33,327 nt of DNA, taken from Lachnospiraceae bacterium. Its GTDB lineage: Bacteria; Bacillota; Clostridia; Lachnospirales; Lachnospiraceae. The stretch covers positions 1 through 33,327 of the forward strand of contig JAFXCD010000120.1 in the NCBI GenBank assembly GCA_017521605.1, given 5' to 3'. The notes beneath the pieces were generated by a model, which had not been told where the DNA came from, did no database searches, and saw only the letters and a program-made list of their open reading frames with translations. Positions 15,368 through 23,717 of this stretch are shown one piece after another. The position numbers and the translations under genes are program-made. Each line of letters begins with the position of its first letter. Positions within the stretch are counted from its first letter, which is position 1.

Positions 15368-15538
15368 GAACCGGAGCAGTGCATATACCTGTCTCTCACA
15401 CACTAATGAAAACACAGCAAATCTAAAAATGTATGTCCTTGTCCGTACACTTGAATGTGTTCGTCCATGACATACATTTTTTATTTGCTGTGTTTTCAGA
15501 GTAGTATTACGTGACAGGTATATGCACTGCTCCGGTTC
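15368..15538. repeat. 171-bp long inverted-repeat element (three-tier hairpin)
   Basis: The outer arms, 26 bp (15368-15393 and 15513-15538, starting GAACCGGAGCAGTGCATATA), are perfect. A second helix of 15 bp joins 15408-15422 (GAAAACACAGCAAAT) to 15483-15497, and a third of 13 bp joins 15425-15437 to 15469-15481. The apical loop is about 31 bases. It fills the space between two convergent genes. No T run follows either side, so a plain terminator is not the full explanation; a MITE-like element or structured RNA is possible. Confidence 0.85.
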
Positions 15539-15556
15539 GCCACCGAATATGCTCTT

Positions 15557-16291
15557 TTAGATATAATGTACCTCCACATCACCGAAAGAAGTATCTATTG
15601 ATATAAACAGTTTGTTACTATCCTCATTCACATAGTTCATAATACCATCATTCTTAAAGTTCTTAAGCTTTCCGCAGAACTCATCCACTACTTTAAACTT
15701 TACATCCCAGTCAGAAGGGATGAATAATTTGGTACAGCCAAAGGAATTGTCCACTGTTACATCCGCTCTGCCACCATCCAAAACAGCCTCATCAAAATAA
15801 ATGCTGGTCTGCCCAAAAGAGTTATCTACCACTACCTCCTGCAGTTTCTGGCACTTAATGTATTTAGAAAAGCTACCAAAGGTTACATCACAAACAAAAC
15901 GATAATCACTTTCTTCCTGGTCAATCATCTTAACGCCTTCCCCACCCTCAAAATTCCAGTGCTTCTCTCCATTTTCATCTGTATACTTGTGGGTCCTTCC
16001 GAAAATCATACTAAAACCAATACTTCCCAACAGTGCTGCTCCTAAAACAGGCCAAGGAGTTAAATTCTCGATTCCTAAAGCTTCATCATATAAAATGGCC
16101 AAAATCGCCGGACAAAACAACATAGGTCCCCACTGTAATTTAAATAAGGATTTCACAAACTGCATCACCAGTAAAAAGCTAAGCAAAAGCTTCCATACCT
16201 CAATATCCCCCAAAACTCCCGTACTTCCTATAATCACAAAAACCGCAGCCACCAAAAAACCAATTCCGCTTATTACATTTTTCTTTCTCAT
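15557..16291 (-). CDS. LiaF-like membrane protein (cell-wall stress response type)
   Basis: A 244-aa protein. Four short hydrophobic helices fill residues 8-100 (ISGIGFLVAAVFVIIGSTG, VWKLLLSFLLVMQFV, WGPMLFCPAILAILY, VLGAALLGSIGFSMI). The C-terminal half is a beta-repeat with recurrent DNSFGQT, DNSFGCT and DTSFGDVEV motifs, as in the LiaF C-terminal domain. LiaF in Bacillus restrains the LiaRS envelope-stress system. Here the partner is a LytTR protein: the ATG overlaps its stop as ATGA, so the two are translationally coupled. The likely role is membrane sensing and control of that regulator. The end lies 18 bases from the 171-bp repeat. Confidence 0.82.
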   Translation of the reverse strand: MRKKNVISGIGFLVAAVFVIIGSTGVLGDIEVWKLLLSFLLVMQFVKSLFKLQWGPMLFCPAILAILYDEALGIENLTPWPVLGAALLGSIGFSMIFGRTHKYTDENGEKHWNFEGGEGVKMIDQEESDYRFVCDVTFGSFSKYIKCQKLQEVVVDNSFGQTSIYFDEAVLDGGRADVTVDNSFGCTKLFIPSDWDVKFKVVDEFCGKLKNFKNDGIMNYVNEDSNKLFISIDTSFGDVEVHYI

Positions 16292-16749
16292 AATTTTCTC
16301 CTCTTTTCCGCCAGTCGATCCACCAGCGCTTTATAGTAATTTCTCGAAACATAAACCTGTTTATGACAATTTGCAAACTCCACCAAACTGGAGGCTGTCA
16401 GATTCCTGGTGATGGAATACACATGCTTCAAATTCACTATAGTGGATTTGGATATTCGCATGAAGTATCCCGGCAGCAATTCCTCCAGCTCATATAATTT
16501 ATAGTCCGTATCATAGATTTCCGTTCTGGTATGTACCCGTATTTCCTTAGCCTCCGTCTCAAAAAACAATATCTGTTCCAAAGGCAGGTAATACTCCTTA
16601 TCCTTACGATGCAGTAGGATAGTCCTATCCGGACTTCCCAGCTCCGATAAAGTTTTCTGCATTTCTATGATTCGTTCATTCAGTTCCTTACAATGAATGA
16701 TAACTATTTCTTCCTCCAGGCTTTCGTCGATTTCGACTCTTACCTTCAC
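16288..16749 (-). CDS. LytTR-family DNA-binding regulator
   Basis: A 153-aa protein. An N-terminal segment of about 50 residues has no receiver domain; the LytTR domain spans about 55-150, with DKEYYLPLEQILFFETEAKEIRVHT, LPGYFMRISKSTIVNLKHV and VYVSRNYYKAL as recognisable strands and the DNA-contacting loop. I choose GTG 16749 (MKVRVEIDESLEEE): GGAGGAGATAGG lies just upstream, and the longer in-frame ATG at 16776 would encode the ribosome site itself (EGGD). The stop overlaps the LiaF-like start by 4 bases. Two 13-nt direct repeats upstream are its probable own binding sites. Confidence 0.88.
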   Translation of the reverse strand: MKVRVEIDESLEEEIVIIHCKELNERIIEMQKTLSELGSPDRTILLHRKDKEYYLPLEQILFFETEAKEIRVHTRTEIYDTDYKLYELEELLPGYFMRISKSTIVNLKHVYSITRNLTASSLVEFANCHKQVYVSRNYYKALVDRLAEKRRKL

Positions 16750-16793
16750 CCTATCTCCTCCTTCGAAAACTAACACGCGTTGTTTATGATGTT

Positions 16794-16864
16794 AGTATAG
16801 CATGCCCGTTTCTTTTGTAAATACTTTTAGACCAAGAGGTAAAATCCCACCACCAAAAGGTAAA
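16794..16864 (-). promoter_or_regulatory. LytTR-operon promoter and paired direct-repeat operator
   Basis: The -10 is TATACT (16799-16794) with a weak -35 ATTTAC (16822-16817) at 17 bases. On the minus strand TTTACCTTTTGGT (16864-16852) and TTTACCTCTTGGT (16843-16831) repeat with a 21-bp period. Paired repeats two turns apart upstream of a weak -35 fit LytTR activation. Confidence 0.65.
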
Positions 16865-16907
16865 TATTTGCCACCCAACAATATGCAATCCCCTTCTTAA
16901 CACAATA

Positions 16908-16940
16908 AAAGCAAGAGAGCTACCGTTACCCTCTTGCTTT
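16908..16940 (-). terminator. Terminator of the glucosyltransferase-type gene
   Basis: AAAGCAAGAG (16908-16917) pairs with CTCTTGCTTT (16931-16940). On the minus strand it follows the 16952 stop codon directly and is followed by TATTGTG, a short T-poor tail. Confidence 0.7.
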
Positions 16941-16951
16941 CTGTTTGCCAT

Positions 16952-18481
16952 TTAATCACTCAACTTTACCACGATAACACCATCAATAAATTGAACGCTT
17001 CCTTCCATAGGCCAACTGTTCATGCCGTTACATTTTTCCGTAATTCCCTTTACCTTTTCGATGGGTACACTTTTATAATCAGCCCCCAGATAATTCATCA
17101 GACCAACAACTCTTCTGGAATTATAAAACCCTTTAGGTTCCACATCAGCATCCCAGTCAAACAATGAATAACCAATGGTTTCTCCAAAAGCACAGGACTC
17201 ATTTAAAGCTGCTTTCTGCTTTCCCATAAACATTAAGCTATAAGAATTATCCGCATCCTGCAGTTTATCAATTTCTCCCATAATTGCAGAAGCTAGTTTA
17301 ACATCTCCCTGATATCTGACATTGTCCGTATAATTCAGTTCCCATGTGTATTTCACCTGAAAAACAACCGTCGCCATACATAGTAAAATACCAAATGTTT
17401 TTATCAGCCTATTATACTTCAACTTCCGTATATCGAAAAGAAATAGAATATATGCCATAAACGAAAGTGTAAATGGAAATATTAATTGGGAACGTACTAC
17501 CGGTTCCTTTCCGCATACAATTGTCAAAAAGAACGGAGCCATAAACAATAACGCTACAACAGTTACTCCAAGATATTTGCCATTTTTCGCCTTATGCTGT
17601 AACAGGGCTTGTCCACAAAGAACCATTGTCACTATAACAAATATTGCAAAGGTAAATGTATAAAAGCTGTGTCTTGCCAACAATACCTTTCCCATATGCT
17701 TAATAATATTAATGAAGCAAGTAACTATTGATTCCGATTTCCATACACTCATACCATCCAAATATGTAGATTTATCAAAAAACAATTTGGTAATAATCTG
17801 ATTCACCAAAAACGCTGAGAAAAAGCAGATTGCAAACCGAAAGATATACAACCACATCTGCCTGGTGCTTACATCCTTGTCTGATTTTAAATAATTAAAG
17901 TAATAATACAAAAGAAAACAAGCTACTGCTCCGAAAAGATACAACCCGTTAAATGCCTGGTAAGAAGCAAACGCAATTATACTAAAGGGCAATGATACCA
18001 AAAAACATCCCCACTTTTTTCGTAATGCGAACCTGTGTGAAAAATACACTGAAATTGCCACAAGACAAAAGCAGATTGCAACTTCCATAGCCTGTAATTT
18101 AAAATACATCTGTTCCGTTAATATGGGACTGGAAGAAAGGATTCCTGAAAAAATCAATATATTTAAGCCATTTTCCTTACCGGTAATTCTATAAAACAAA
18201 AATGTCCATAAAACACAACTGAGAGACAAGAAAAAAATAGTACCAATTCCAGCAACATAAACATTAAAATGATAGGTGCCTGTTATATACTTCAACAAAA
18301 CCAGTCCGGCTCTTCCGGTATTTAGCCAACCTGTATAAAGACCTTTGGGGTCAAAAAGGATAGCTTCTGTATCAATTCCCACCGAACTGTTCAACAGCAT
18401 AAACCCATGACATATTACATTAAACACTATTACCAATAACCATATAAACTTATACTTTTTCAGATATTCTATAAATGACAT
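16952..18481 (-). CDS. Polytopic membrane protein, glucosyltransferase (Glucos_trans_II) type
   Basis: A 509-aa protein with about 10-12 predicted membrane helices and a C-terminal soluble segment of roughly 110 residues (after 390). The N-terminal block SVGIDTEAILFDPKGLYTGWLNTGRAGLVLLKYI resembles the Glucos_trans_II (GtrIII-like) family, where acidic residues after the first helix act on polyprenyl-linked glucose. Such enzymes decorate surface polysaccharide or teichoic acids. No glycan cluster surrounds it, and no flippase or bactoprenyl glucosyltransferase is adjacent, so it appears to be a single-gene unit. Other lipid-linked glycosyltransferases of the same fold remain possible. Confidence 0.65.
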   Translation of the reverse strand: MSFIEYLKKYKFIWLLVIVFNVICHGFMLLNSSVGIDTEAILFDPKGLYTGWLNTGRAGLVLLKYITGTYHFNVYVAGIGTIFFLSLSCVLWTFLFYRITGKENGLNILIFSGILSSSPILTEQMYFKLQAMEVAICFCLVAISVYFSHRFALRKKWGCFLVSLPFSIIAFASYQAFNGLYLFGAVACFLLYYYFNYLKSDKDVSTRQMWLYIFRFAICFFSAFLVNQIITKLFFDKSTYLDGMSVWKSESIVTCFINIIKHMGKVLLARHSFYTFTFAIFVIVTMVLCGQALLQHKAKNGKYLGVTVVALLFMAPFFLTIVCGKEPVVRSQLIFPFTLSFMAYILFLFDIRKLKYNRLIKTFGILLCMATVVFQVKYTWELNYTDNVRYQGDVKLASAIMGEIDKLQDADNSYSLMFMGKQKAALNESCAFGETIGYSLFDWDADVEPKGFYNSRRVVGLMNYLGADYKSVPIEKVKGITEKCNGMNSWPMEGSVQFIDGVIVVKLSD

Positions 18482-18626
18482 CTTCCAGCCTGCACTTTCT
18501 TCATAATACTTAGTTAAATCCCTAATCTTCCTCTTTAAACAAGGTCGCTAACATGAAATTAATTATATAATCAATATCCTATAATAGCAAGCAATTTATT
18601 GTCCCCAAATAAGTGAAGCAAAAAGT

Positions 18627-18679
18627 AAAGCAGAGTGTTCCGTGTGTATCCTGCTTCTACACCTGAAACACTCTGCTTT
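18627..18679 (-). terminator. Terminator of the GPH symporter-GH2 operon
   Basis: AAAGCAGAGTGTT (18627-18639) pairs with AACACTCTGCTTT (18667-18679), a 13-bp stem with a long 27-base loop. On the minus strand it is followed by ACTTTTTGC. It starts 10 bases after the GH2 stop codon. Confidence 0.8.
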
Positions 18680-18688
18680 CACTATATA

Positions 18689-20917
18689 TTATTTTTGAAT
18701 TTGATTTAACTGTTCATTTATAGCCAATAACTGCTCCTTAGTCATTTTCACACCGGCGGTTCCCATTAAATTTGCCATACGCACCAAAGTAAAACCTTCC
18801 AGCATTTTCATCATTCCTTCGTTCATTTCAAAGCTCATAGCTTTTCCCCCACTCATCTGAGATTGCATGCCTGCCATCAGTCCTGCTAATACTTTGCGTC
18901 CCTGTTCATGCTTCATGATAGCCCCCATGGTATCATTCAGAGAGAAATATCCTTCCGGAGCAGTAATATCAAACCAGTTCAAAATAGCTCCTTTTTCTTT
19001 TAAGCGATAGCTTTCATCAAAAACATTCACTTTCTGAATAACACTACTATCCTGACACTCTCCAGCCACTGCACGCAATACCGTTTTTCCCACATTAGGC
19101 ACCTGAAAATAAAAGAAATGCTCCTCACTACGCTGTTTTTCCAGACTTTCTCCATTTACAAAAAGCTCTACCTCCGGAAGATTAGAGTAAACAGTTACCT
19201 TGGTCATATCTTCCACCCTGTTTACATACCGTTTACCGCAAATATGCACAAAGGGTTCATCCGACAGCCATGCTTTATATGCATAAAAGGAGTCTTTTTT
19301 ATATTTACGGTCAAAGGTCACCAGACCTTTATGATTCTGACCGTTTTCTCCTCCTTCATTACGGGCATCTGCCCCAAAATCAAACATGTTCCATACATGG
19401 GTAGCCCACAAATATTCTCTGGAAAACAGTTGCTTAATAAGCTCCTCATGATAATATGCCTGGTATTCCTCCGTATAATCTCCCTGTGCCGGTTCAGAGG
19501 TATGCCAATTCAACGCTTCACAGCCATATTCGCTACAACCAATGGGTATATCCGGGTGCAGTTCATGGAATTTATCAAACCATGGACCATTCATGGAAGT
19601 GTCCCCACCATACCAGCCGAAATAATGATTATAAGAAACCACATCCGGTATCTGAATATAAGGATCATTCATATCACACATGGAAACACAGGCAATAGTA
19701 GTCAATCTGGTAGCATCCATTTCATGAGCCAAGTCATTCAATATCCGATGATTTTCCAACAAATCCTCATCCGAGCCGGAAATGGTTATTTCATTGGAAA
19801 GTCCCCACACAACAATACCGGGATGATTATAATTTTGTGTAATCAACTCCTTCATTTGCGAGATGGTGTTTTCCCTTCCCTCAGGCATATGCTTGGATAT
19901 ATAGGGAATTTCCGCCCATACTACCATACCCGTTTCATCACATAGGTCATAAAAATATTGATCATGCTGATAATGGGCCAGACGTATGGTATTGGCACCC
20001 ATTTCACAAATCATTTCCATATCTTCTTTATGATGCTCCGGCAACAAAGCATTACCCAATCCCCATCTGTCCTGATGTCTGGAAACACCTCGCAAGGGGT
20101 ATCTTTCCCCATTTAAAATAAAACCTTTATCCGGATCAATCTGAAAGCTTCTGCAGCCAAAACGGGCGCATATCTTGTCCAGTTCCTGTTCTCCTTCTAT
20201 AAGTTTCACACAAACCGTATACAGGTATGGATCCTTTGTGCCCTTCCATAAATGTACATTAGGTAGCTTCATAACCACATCTTCTTCCATACTGCTCCAC
20301 TCCACCACCGGTTCCCCTGCCTTATCTAATATGGTGTAATACAGCTCCTGCCCTTCTTTTCTGTTTGTTACATATACTTCCACTTCCACTTCAGCATCTT
20401 TGCCCTGTATTCTTGGTGTAACTTTAATACCGGGACCTCCGTAGTATTCCAGGTCAAAATGACTTTCCTCTGTCACAATAATATTCACATCCCGATATAA
20501 CCCACCATAAAAGGTAAAGTCTGCCATCTGGGGATACACCTTTGTATTTTCACTGTTATCCACTGCAATTACCAATAAATTCTTTTCCTTTAGTGCCTTT
20601 GTCATATTTACACGCCATGTAGAATATCCTCCATCGTGATGAGCCAGCTTCTGTCCGTTCAGATACACATCTGCTGAGGAATTGGCACCATTTATTTCCA
20701 AAAAATACAACATTCCTTGTGGCAAATCCATTTTTTCGAATTCTTTTACATAATAGCAGGTACCGCGATGATAATCAGCGCCTCCATCCTGACCATCTAT
20801 ATTATTCCAGGTATGGGGCAGATTTACCCAGTCCCACTTATTTGGCATGGCTTTCGGCACTTCAGAAGCCGCCTTACTAAATGCCCATTTAAAGTTAAAA
20901 TTCATTGTTTTTCTCAT
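18689..20917 (-). CDS. GH2 beta-galactosidase-like glycoside hydrolase
   Basis: A 742-aa cytosolic enzyme. The order is a sugar-binding jelly roll (about 1-150; GGLYRDVNIIV at the end), an Ig-like domain (about 160-260), a TIM barrel (about 265-560) and a C-terminal Ig-like region. Acid/base Glu376 is in WGLSNEI and nucleophile Glu463 in GCSEYGCEA; PLRGVSRHQDRWG and RLAHYQHDQYFYDLCDE are family blocks. The last ~85 residues are Met-rich and outside the core fold. ATG 20917 is chosen because AGGGAG lies 7 bases upstream, inside the end of the symporter gene; the ATG at 20935 lacks this. Beta-galactosidase is most likely, but beta-glucuronidase or another beta-glycosidase is not excluded. Confidence 0.9.
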   Translation of the reverse strand: MRKTMNFNFKWAFSKAASEVPKAMPNKWDWVNLPHTWNNIDGQDGGADYHRGTCYYVKEFEKMDLPQGMLYFLEINGANSSADVYLNGQKLAHHDGGYSTWRVNMTKALKEKNLLVIAVDNSENTKVYPQMADFTFYGGLYRDVNIIVTEESHFDLEYYGGPGIKVTPRIQGKDAEVEVEVYVTNRKEGQELYYTILDKAGEPVVEWSSMEEDVVMKLPNVHLWKGTKDPYLYTVCVKLIEGEQELDKICARFGCRSFQIDPDKGFILNGERYPLRGVSRHQDRWGLGNALLPEHHKEDMEMICEMGANTIRLAHYQHDQYFYDLCDETGMVVWAEIPYISKHMPEGRENTISQMKELITQNYNHPGIVVWGLSNEITISGSDEDLLENHRILNDLAHEMDATRLTTIACVSMCDMNDPYIQIPDVVSYNHYFGWYGGDTSMNGPWFDKFHELHPDIPIGCSEYGCEALNWHTSEPAQGDYTEEYQAYYHEELIKQLFSREYLWATHVWNMFDFGADARNEGGENGQNHKGLVTFDRKYKKDSFYAYKAWLSDEPFVHICGKRYVNRVEDMTKVTVYSNLPEVELFVNGESLEKQRSEEHFFYFQVPNVGKTVLRAVAGECQDSSVIQKVNVFDESYRLKEKGAILNWFDITAPEGYFSLNDTMGAIMKHEQGRKVLAGLMAGMQSQMSGGKAMSFEMNEGMMKMLEGFTLVRMANLMGTAGVKMTKEQLLAINEQLNQIQK

Positions 20918-20921
20918 CTCG

Positions 20922-22322
20922 TTACTCCCTTTCATGTTTTTTCCGTAATACCTCTACATTATTCTCAACTTGTTTTTTATGCAATGGATACCAGAACCAC
21001 AAAATCCCCGCCAACAACCCGAAGCCCAAAGCAGGTACCAAGGTAGAGATATCAAAGATACCGTCCAACACCTCTGTATCAAATGCTGTCTCTGCAGAGT
21101 ATCCGATAGAATCCAATAAAAAGCCTGTAAGTCCGGCAGCAGCTGCCTGTCCCAGCTTTCTGGCAAAGGAATAAAGTGCGTACACGGAACCATCCTCACG
21201 AACACCGTTTTTTATCTCCGAATAATCAATAACATCTGTAATCAATGCCCAGGAAACCATGGTAAATACTCCCAGCCCAAACCAACTGGCAGCTTGAATC
21301 AAAACATAAACCCATACATTCTCCGGTCGATAAAAATAAAGTAATATACAAACTGCTACCGCCAGCAGATTAGCTACCACCGATATTTCTGCTTTTCCAT
21401 AACGACTAGCAAGGGGTTTGGCTACTGCTGCCGCACCTATCATACCAATTACCATCATGAAGGTTGAGATAATCTGTGCTTCCGGACTACCATAATAATT
21501 GGGGAATACATAGTTCGCCATGGACTGCATAGTTAACTGTGCCAACAGCATCACAATAGAGGCTGCAATAATGGACAATAATGCCCTGTTCTTCCCCGCA
21601 TTCCGAAACATAACCCTGACACTGTTGTTCTTCTCTACTTCATCATTCCGTTCAGGTAATACACGTTCTGTAGTAAGGGCATAACATAATAAATAACAAA
21701 CAACCGCCATAATGGAAAAAATACCAGCCACTATTGTAAACCGCCCACCATTTAACACAGCATTACCATCAATCTTATCATACGCCACCAATGGTACTCC
21801 GGCACCAATTACCAAACCGGCCAGAGTAGCTCCCATGGAACGATAGGTAGACAATGACTGTCTGTCTCCCGGCTCTGCTGAAATAGCGGATGCCATGGAA
21901 CCATAGGGAATGTTAACCGCCGTATAAAAAATGGAGCCCCAAAGAATATAAGTGACCAATAAATAGCCAATCTTAAATGCCATAGGCATATCCGCCAGAC
22001 TACTCTGATATATTAGGAAGGACGCTATTGCCACCGGTCCGCACATTCGACGAATCCATGGTTTAAACTTTCCCACAGGTGTCACTCTGCTTCTATCACA
22101 TATCCTTCCCATAGCCACGTCCGTAAACGCATCCACGAATCTGGCCAGCATCATAATAATACCTACCACACCTGCAGAAACTCCCATTACATCTGTATAA
22201 AACTTCAGCAGAAAACTGGATGATAATACAAAAGTAAAATCATTACCGAAATCACCAAACATATATCCCAGCTTATCCCGTAATCCAAATGGTCGTACCA
22301 TTTTTTGTTGATTTTCTTTCAT
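20922..22322 (-). CDS. GPH-family sugar:cation symporter (MelB-like MFS)
   Basis: A 466-aa transporter with about 12 membrane helices. FGLRDKLGYMFGDFGNDF, DVAMGRICDRSR...GKFKPWI and ALITDVIDYSEIKNGVREDGSVYALYSFARKLGQA are standard glycoside-pentoside-hexuronide symporter blocks; the Asp residues in helices 2-4 bind the cation in MelB. The ORF can be extended to TTG 22340, but GAGGG lies 7 bases before ATG 22322 (MKENQQKMVRPFG), so this start is preferred. The stop lies 5 bases before the GH2 start, so transport and hydrolysis of a beta-galactoside (or similar) are coupled in one operon. Confidence 0.92.
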   Translation of the reverse strand: MKENQQKMVRPFGLRDKLGYMFGDFGNDFTFVLSSSFLLKFYTDVMGVSAGVVGIIMMLARFVDAFTDVAMGRICDRSRVTPVGKFKPWIRRMCGPVAIASFLIYQSSLADMPMAFKIGYLLVTYILWGSIFYTAVNIPYGSMASAISAEPGDRQSLSTYRSMGATLAGLVIGAGVPLVAYDKIDGNAVLNGGRFTIVAGIFSIMAVVCYLLCYALTTERVLPERNDEVEKNNSVRVMFRNAGKNRALLSIIAASIVMLLAQLTMQSMANYVFPNYYGSPEAQIISTFMMVIGMIGAAAVAKPLASRYGKAEISVVANLLAVAVCILLYFYRPENVWVYVLIQAASWFGLGVFTMVSWALITDVIDYSEIKNGVREDGSVYALYSFARKLGQAAAAGLTGFLLDSIGYSAETAFDTEVLDGIFDISTLVPALGFGLLAGILWFWYPLHKKQVENNVEVLRKKHERE

Positions 22323-22420
22323 CATATAACCCTCACTCAATTTGGATAATAAATTACACTATCCTTAGGTTAATACAATCTGAAAGAAATTATTCATAAT
22401 AGGAAAATTTCACAATAAAA

Positions 22421-22444
22421 GACGGATGTTATTTCACATCCGCC
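22421..22444 (-). terminator. Terminator after the PepSY-like protein gene
   Basis: On the minus strand GGCGGATGT pairs with ACATCCGTC (one G-U) around GAAATA and is followed by TTTTATTG. It lies 11 bases after the stop at 22455 and closes the sensor operon. Confidence 0.82.
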
Positions 22445-22454
22445 TCTATCCCTT

Positions 22455-23717
22455 TTAATCAAACCAATAAGAATAATCCTTAAACAATACCTGCCAAAGT
22501 TCGCCTGTCTCCCAATCGGTGGCAACCTGAATTAATTCCCCATCATCTGAGTAAAACTCCACATAATTGGTTATACGGGTTCCTTCCTGACTAAGCTTCT
22601 CTTCAATAGGATTCCTATTATCTTTTTGAGCATTATATACATATACATTGTTCCAGTTTACACTGCTTACATCTGCCAGATTATACTTCTTAATAATACT
22701 TCTGGCATTCGCTACAATCTCTTCATCTGTAAAAGATGCTTTCTTAGTGTACGCCACCTGCTCTTTTCCACCTTTCAGCCACCAGATTTTACCATTCCTG
22801 GCATCCATACGGAAGGTATAATTTTTATAACGCTCGTCATTGACCGGATAGTCATTCAACAGCCAGCCACCCCAACGTCCATCCGTAAAGCTCATTACCA
22901 GCTTCATTCCGGCCATGTCCTCATCAAATAATCTATGAATCTCCTTTAACACAATATTGCCGGCTTCTTTCATGGGTAAATATCCATCCACACCGTTCTG
23001 ATATGCTACCTGTTCATCTTCCGGTGCTGCATTTAATTGCCAGTATTCTGCCACTGTCATGATAGGCACTTTTGAATAATCGATTTCTATATCCTTATCC
23101 GTCACTTCCATCTTGCCTGTATTGTCAAAAAGTGCACTCAGCTTTCCTTCCACACCTCTTTTCTCAATACGCATAATCTCACCGGTATAGGCATTTACCT
23201 GTAAATAATATTCTCTTTTAACACCATCTGTTGGCTCCTGACCTATAAGATAATTGCATAAATATCCTCTCCAGATATCCAACGCCTGGGAAGAACTGGC
23301 ATCCGATAGTACCATCATCAGATACATCCCTTCCGTATCAAAGCTCTCAATATAGCTTAACTCCTTTAATGCCAACAGCCCGGCCCACTGCATGGAGCAA
23401 TTATCTTCATTCAAGGTACCGTAGATGCCTCTCTCGTCCTGTTTTGCCACTTCCTGACCACTCAAACGATAATACTCATCCCAGGTAGTAATGGTTACAC
23501 CGGAAAACTCTGCTCTTAAAGAATCCTCTGAAAACTCACTGATTACAGATTCCACTATATCCTCTGTCAGCAATTCCTTTCCCTGTTCTTCATATAATAC
23601 TTCATCGCTACGGTTGCTCTTCATGGCACTCAGATTCATGCCTCCCAGCAGTACAACTATACTTACTGCACATATGCTAAGAGCCAAAAATAATGTTTCT
23701 ATTTTCTCTCCTAACAT
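22455..23717 (-). CDS. Membrane-anchored protein with PepSY-like repeats, linked to a two-component system
   Basis: A 420-aa protein with one N-terminal hydrophobic helix (about 6-28) and a large exported part. Three segments resemble PepSY-type beta-hairpins: YYLQVNAYTGEIMRIEK, YTFRMDARNGKIWWLKGG and YVEFYSDDGELIQVATDWETGELW. Repeats of 'TVAEYW/TWDEYYRL' also appear (residues about 78 and 221), suggesting internal duplication. Its ATG overlaps the histidine kinase stop by 7 bases, so it is the third gene of the operon. It may sense an extracytoplasmic cue or inhibit a protease and signal to the kinase. Function is inferred; no enzyme motif is visible. Confidence 0.65.
   Translation of the reverse strand: MLGEKIETLFLALSICAVSIVVLLGGMNLSAMKSNRSDEVLYEEQGKELLTEDIVESVISEFSEDSLRAEFSGVTITTWDEYYRLSGQEVAKQDERGIYGTLNEDNCSMQWAGLLALKELSYIESFDTEGMYLMMVLSDASSSQALDIWRGYLCNYLIGQEPTDGVKREYYLQVNAYTGEIMRIEKRGVEGKLSALFDNTGKMEVTDKDIEIDYSKVPIMTVAEYWQLNAAPEDEQVAYQNGVDGYLPMKEAGNIVLKEIHRLFDEDMAGMKLVMSFTDGRWGGWLLNDYPVNDERYKNYTFRMDARNGKIWWLKGGKEQVAYTKKASFTDEEIVANARSIIKKYNLADVSSVNWNNVYVYNAQKDNRNPIEEKLSQEGTRITNYVEFYSDDGELIQVATDWETGELWQVLFKDYSYWFD

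Noticed and set aside
15368-15538. Integron attC site
   Set aside because: The arms are too long and perfect, no core GTTRRRY pair was found at the ends, and no integrase is in the window.
19118-19945. Long plus-strand ORF of 275 codons
   Set aside because: It is antisense to the GH2 gene, has no ribosome binding site and shows no recognisable domain.
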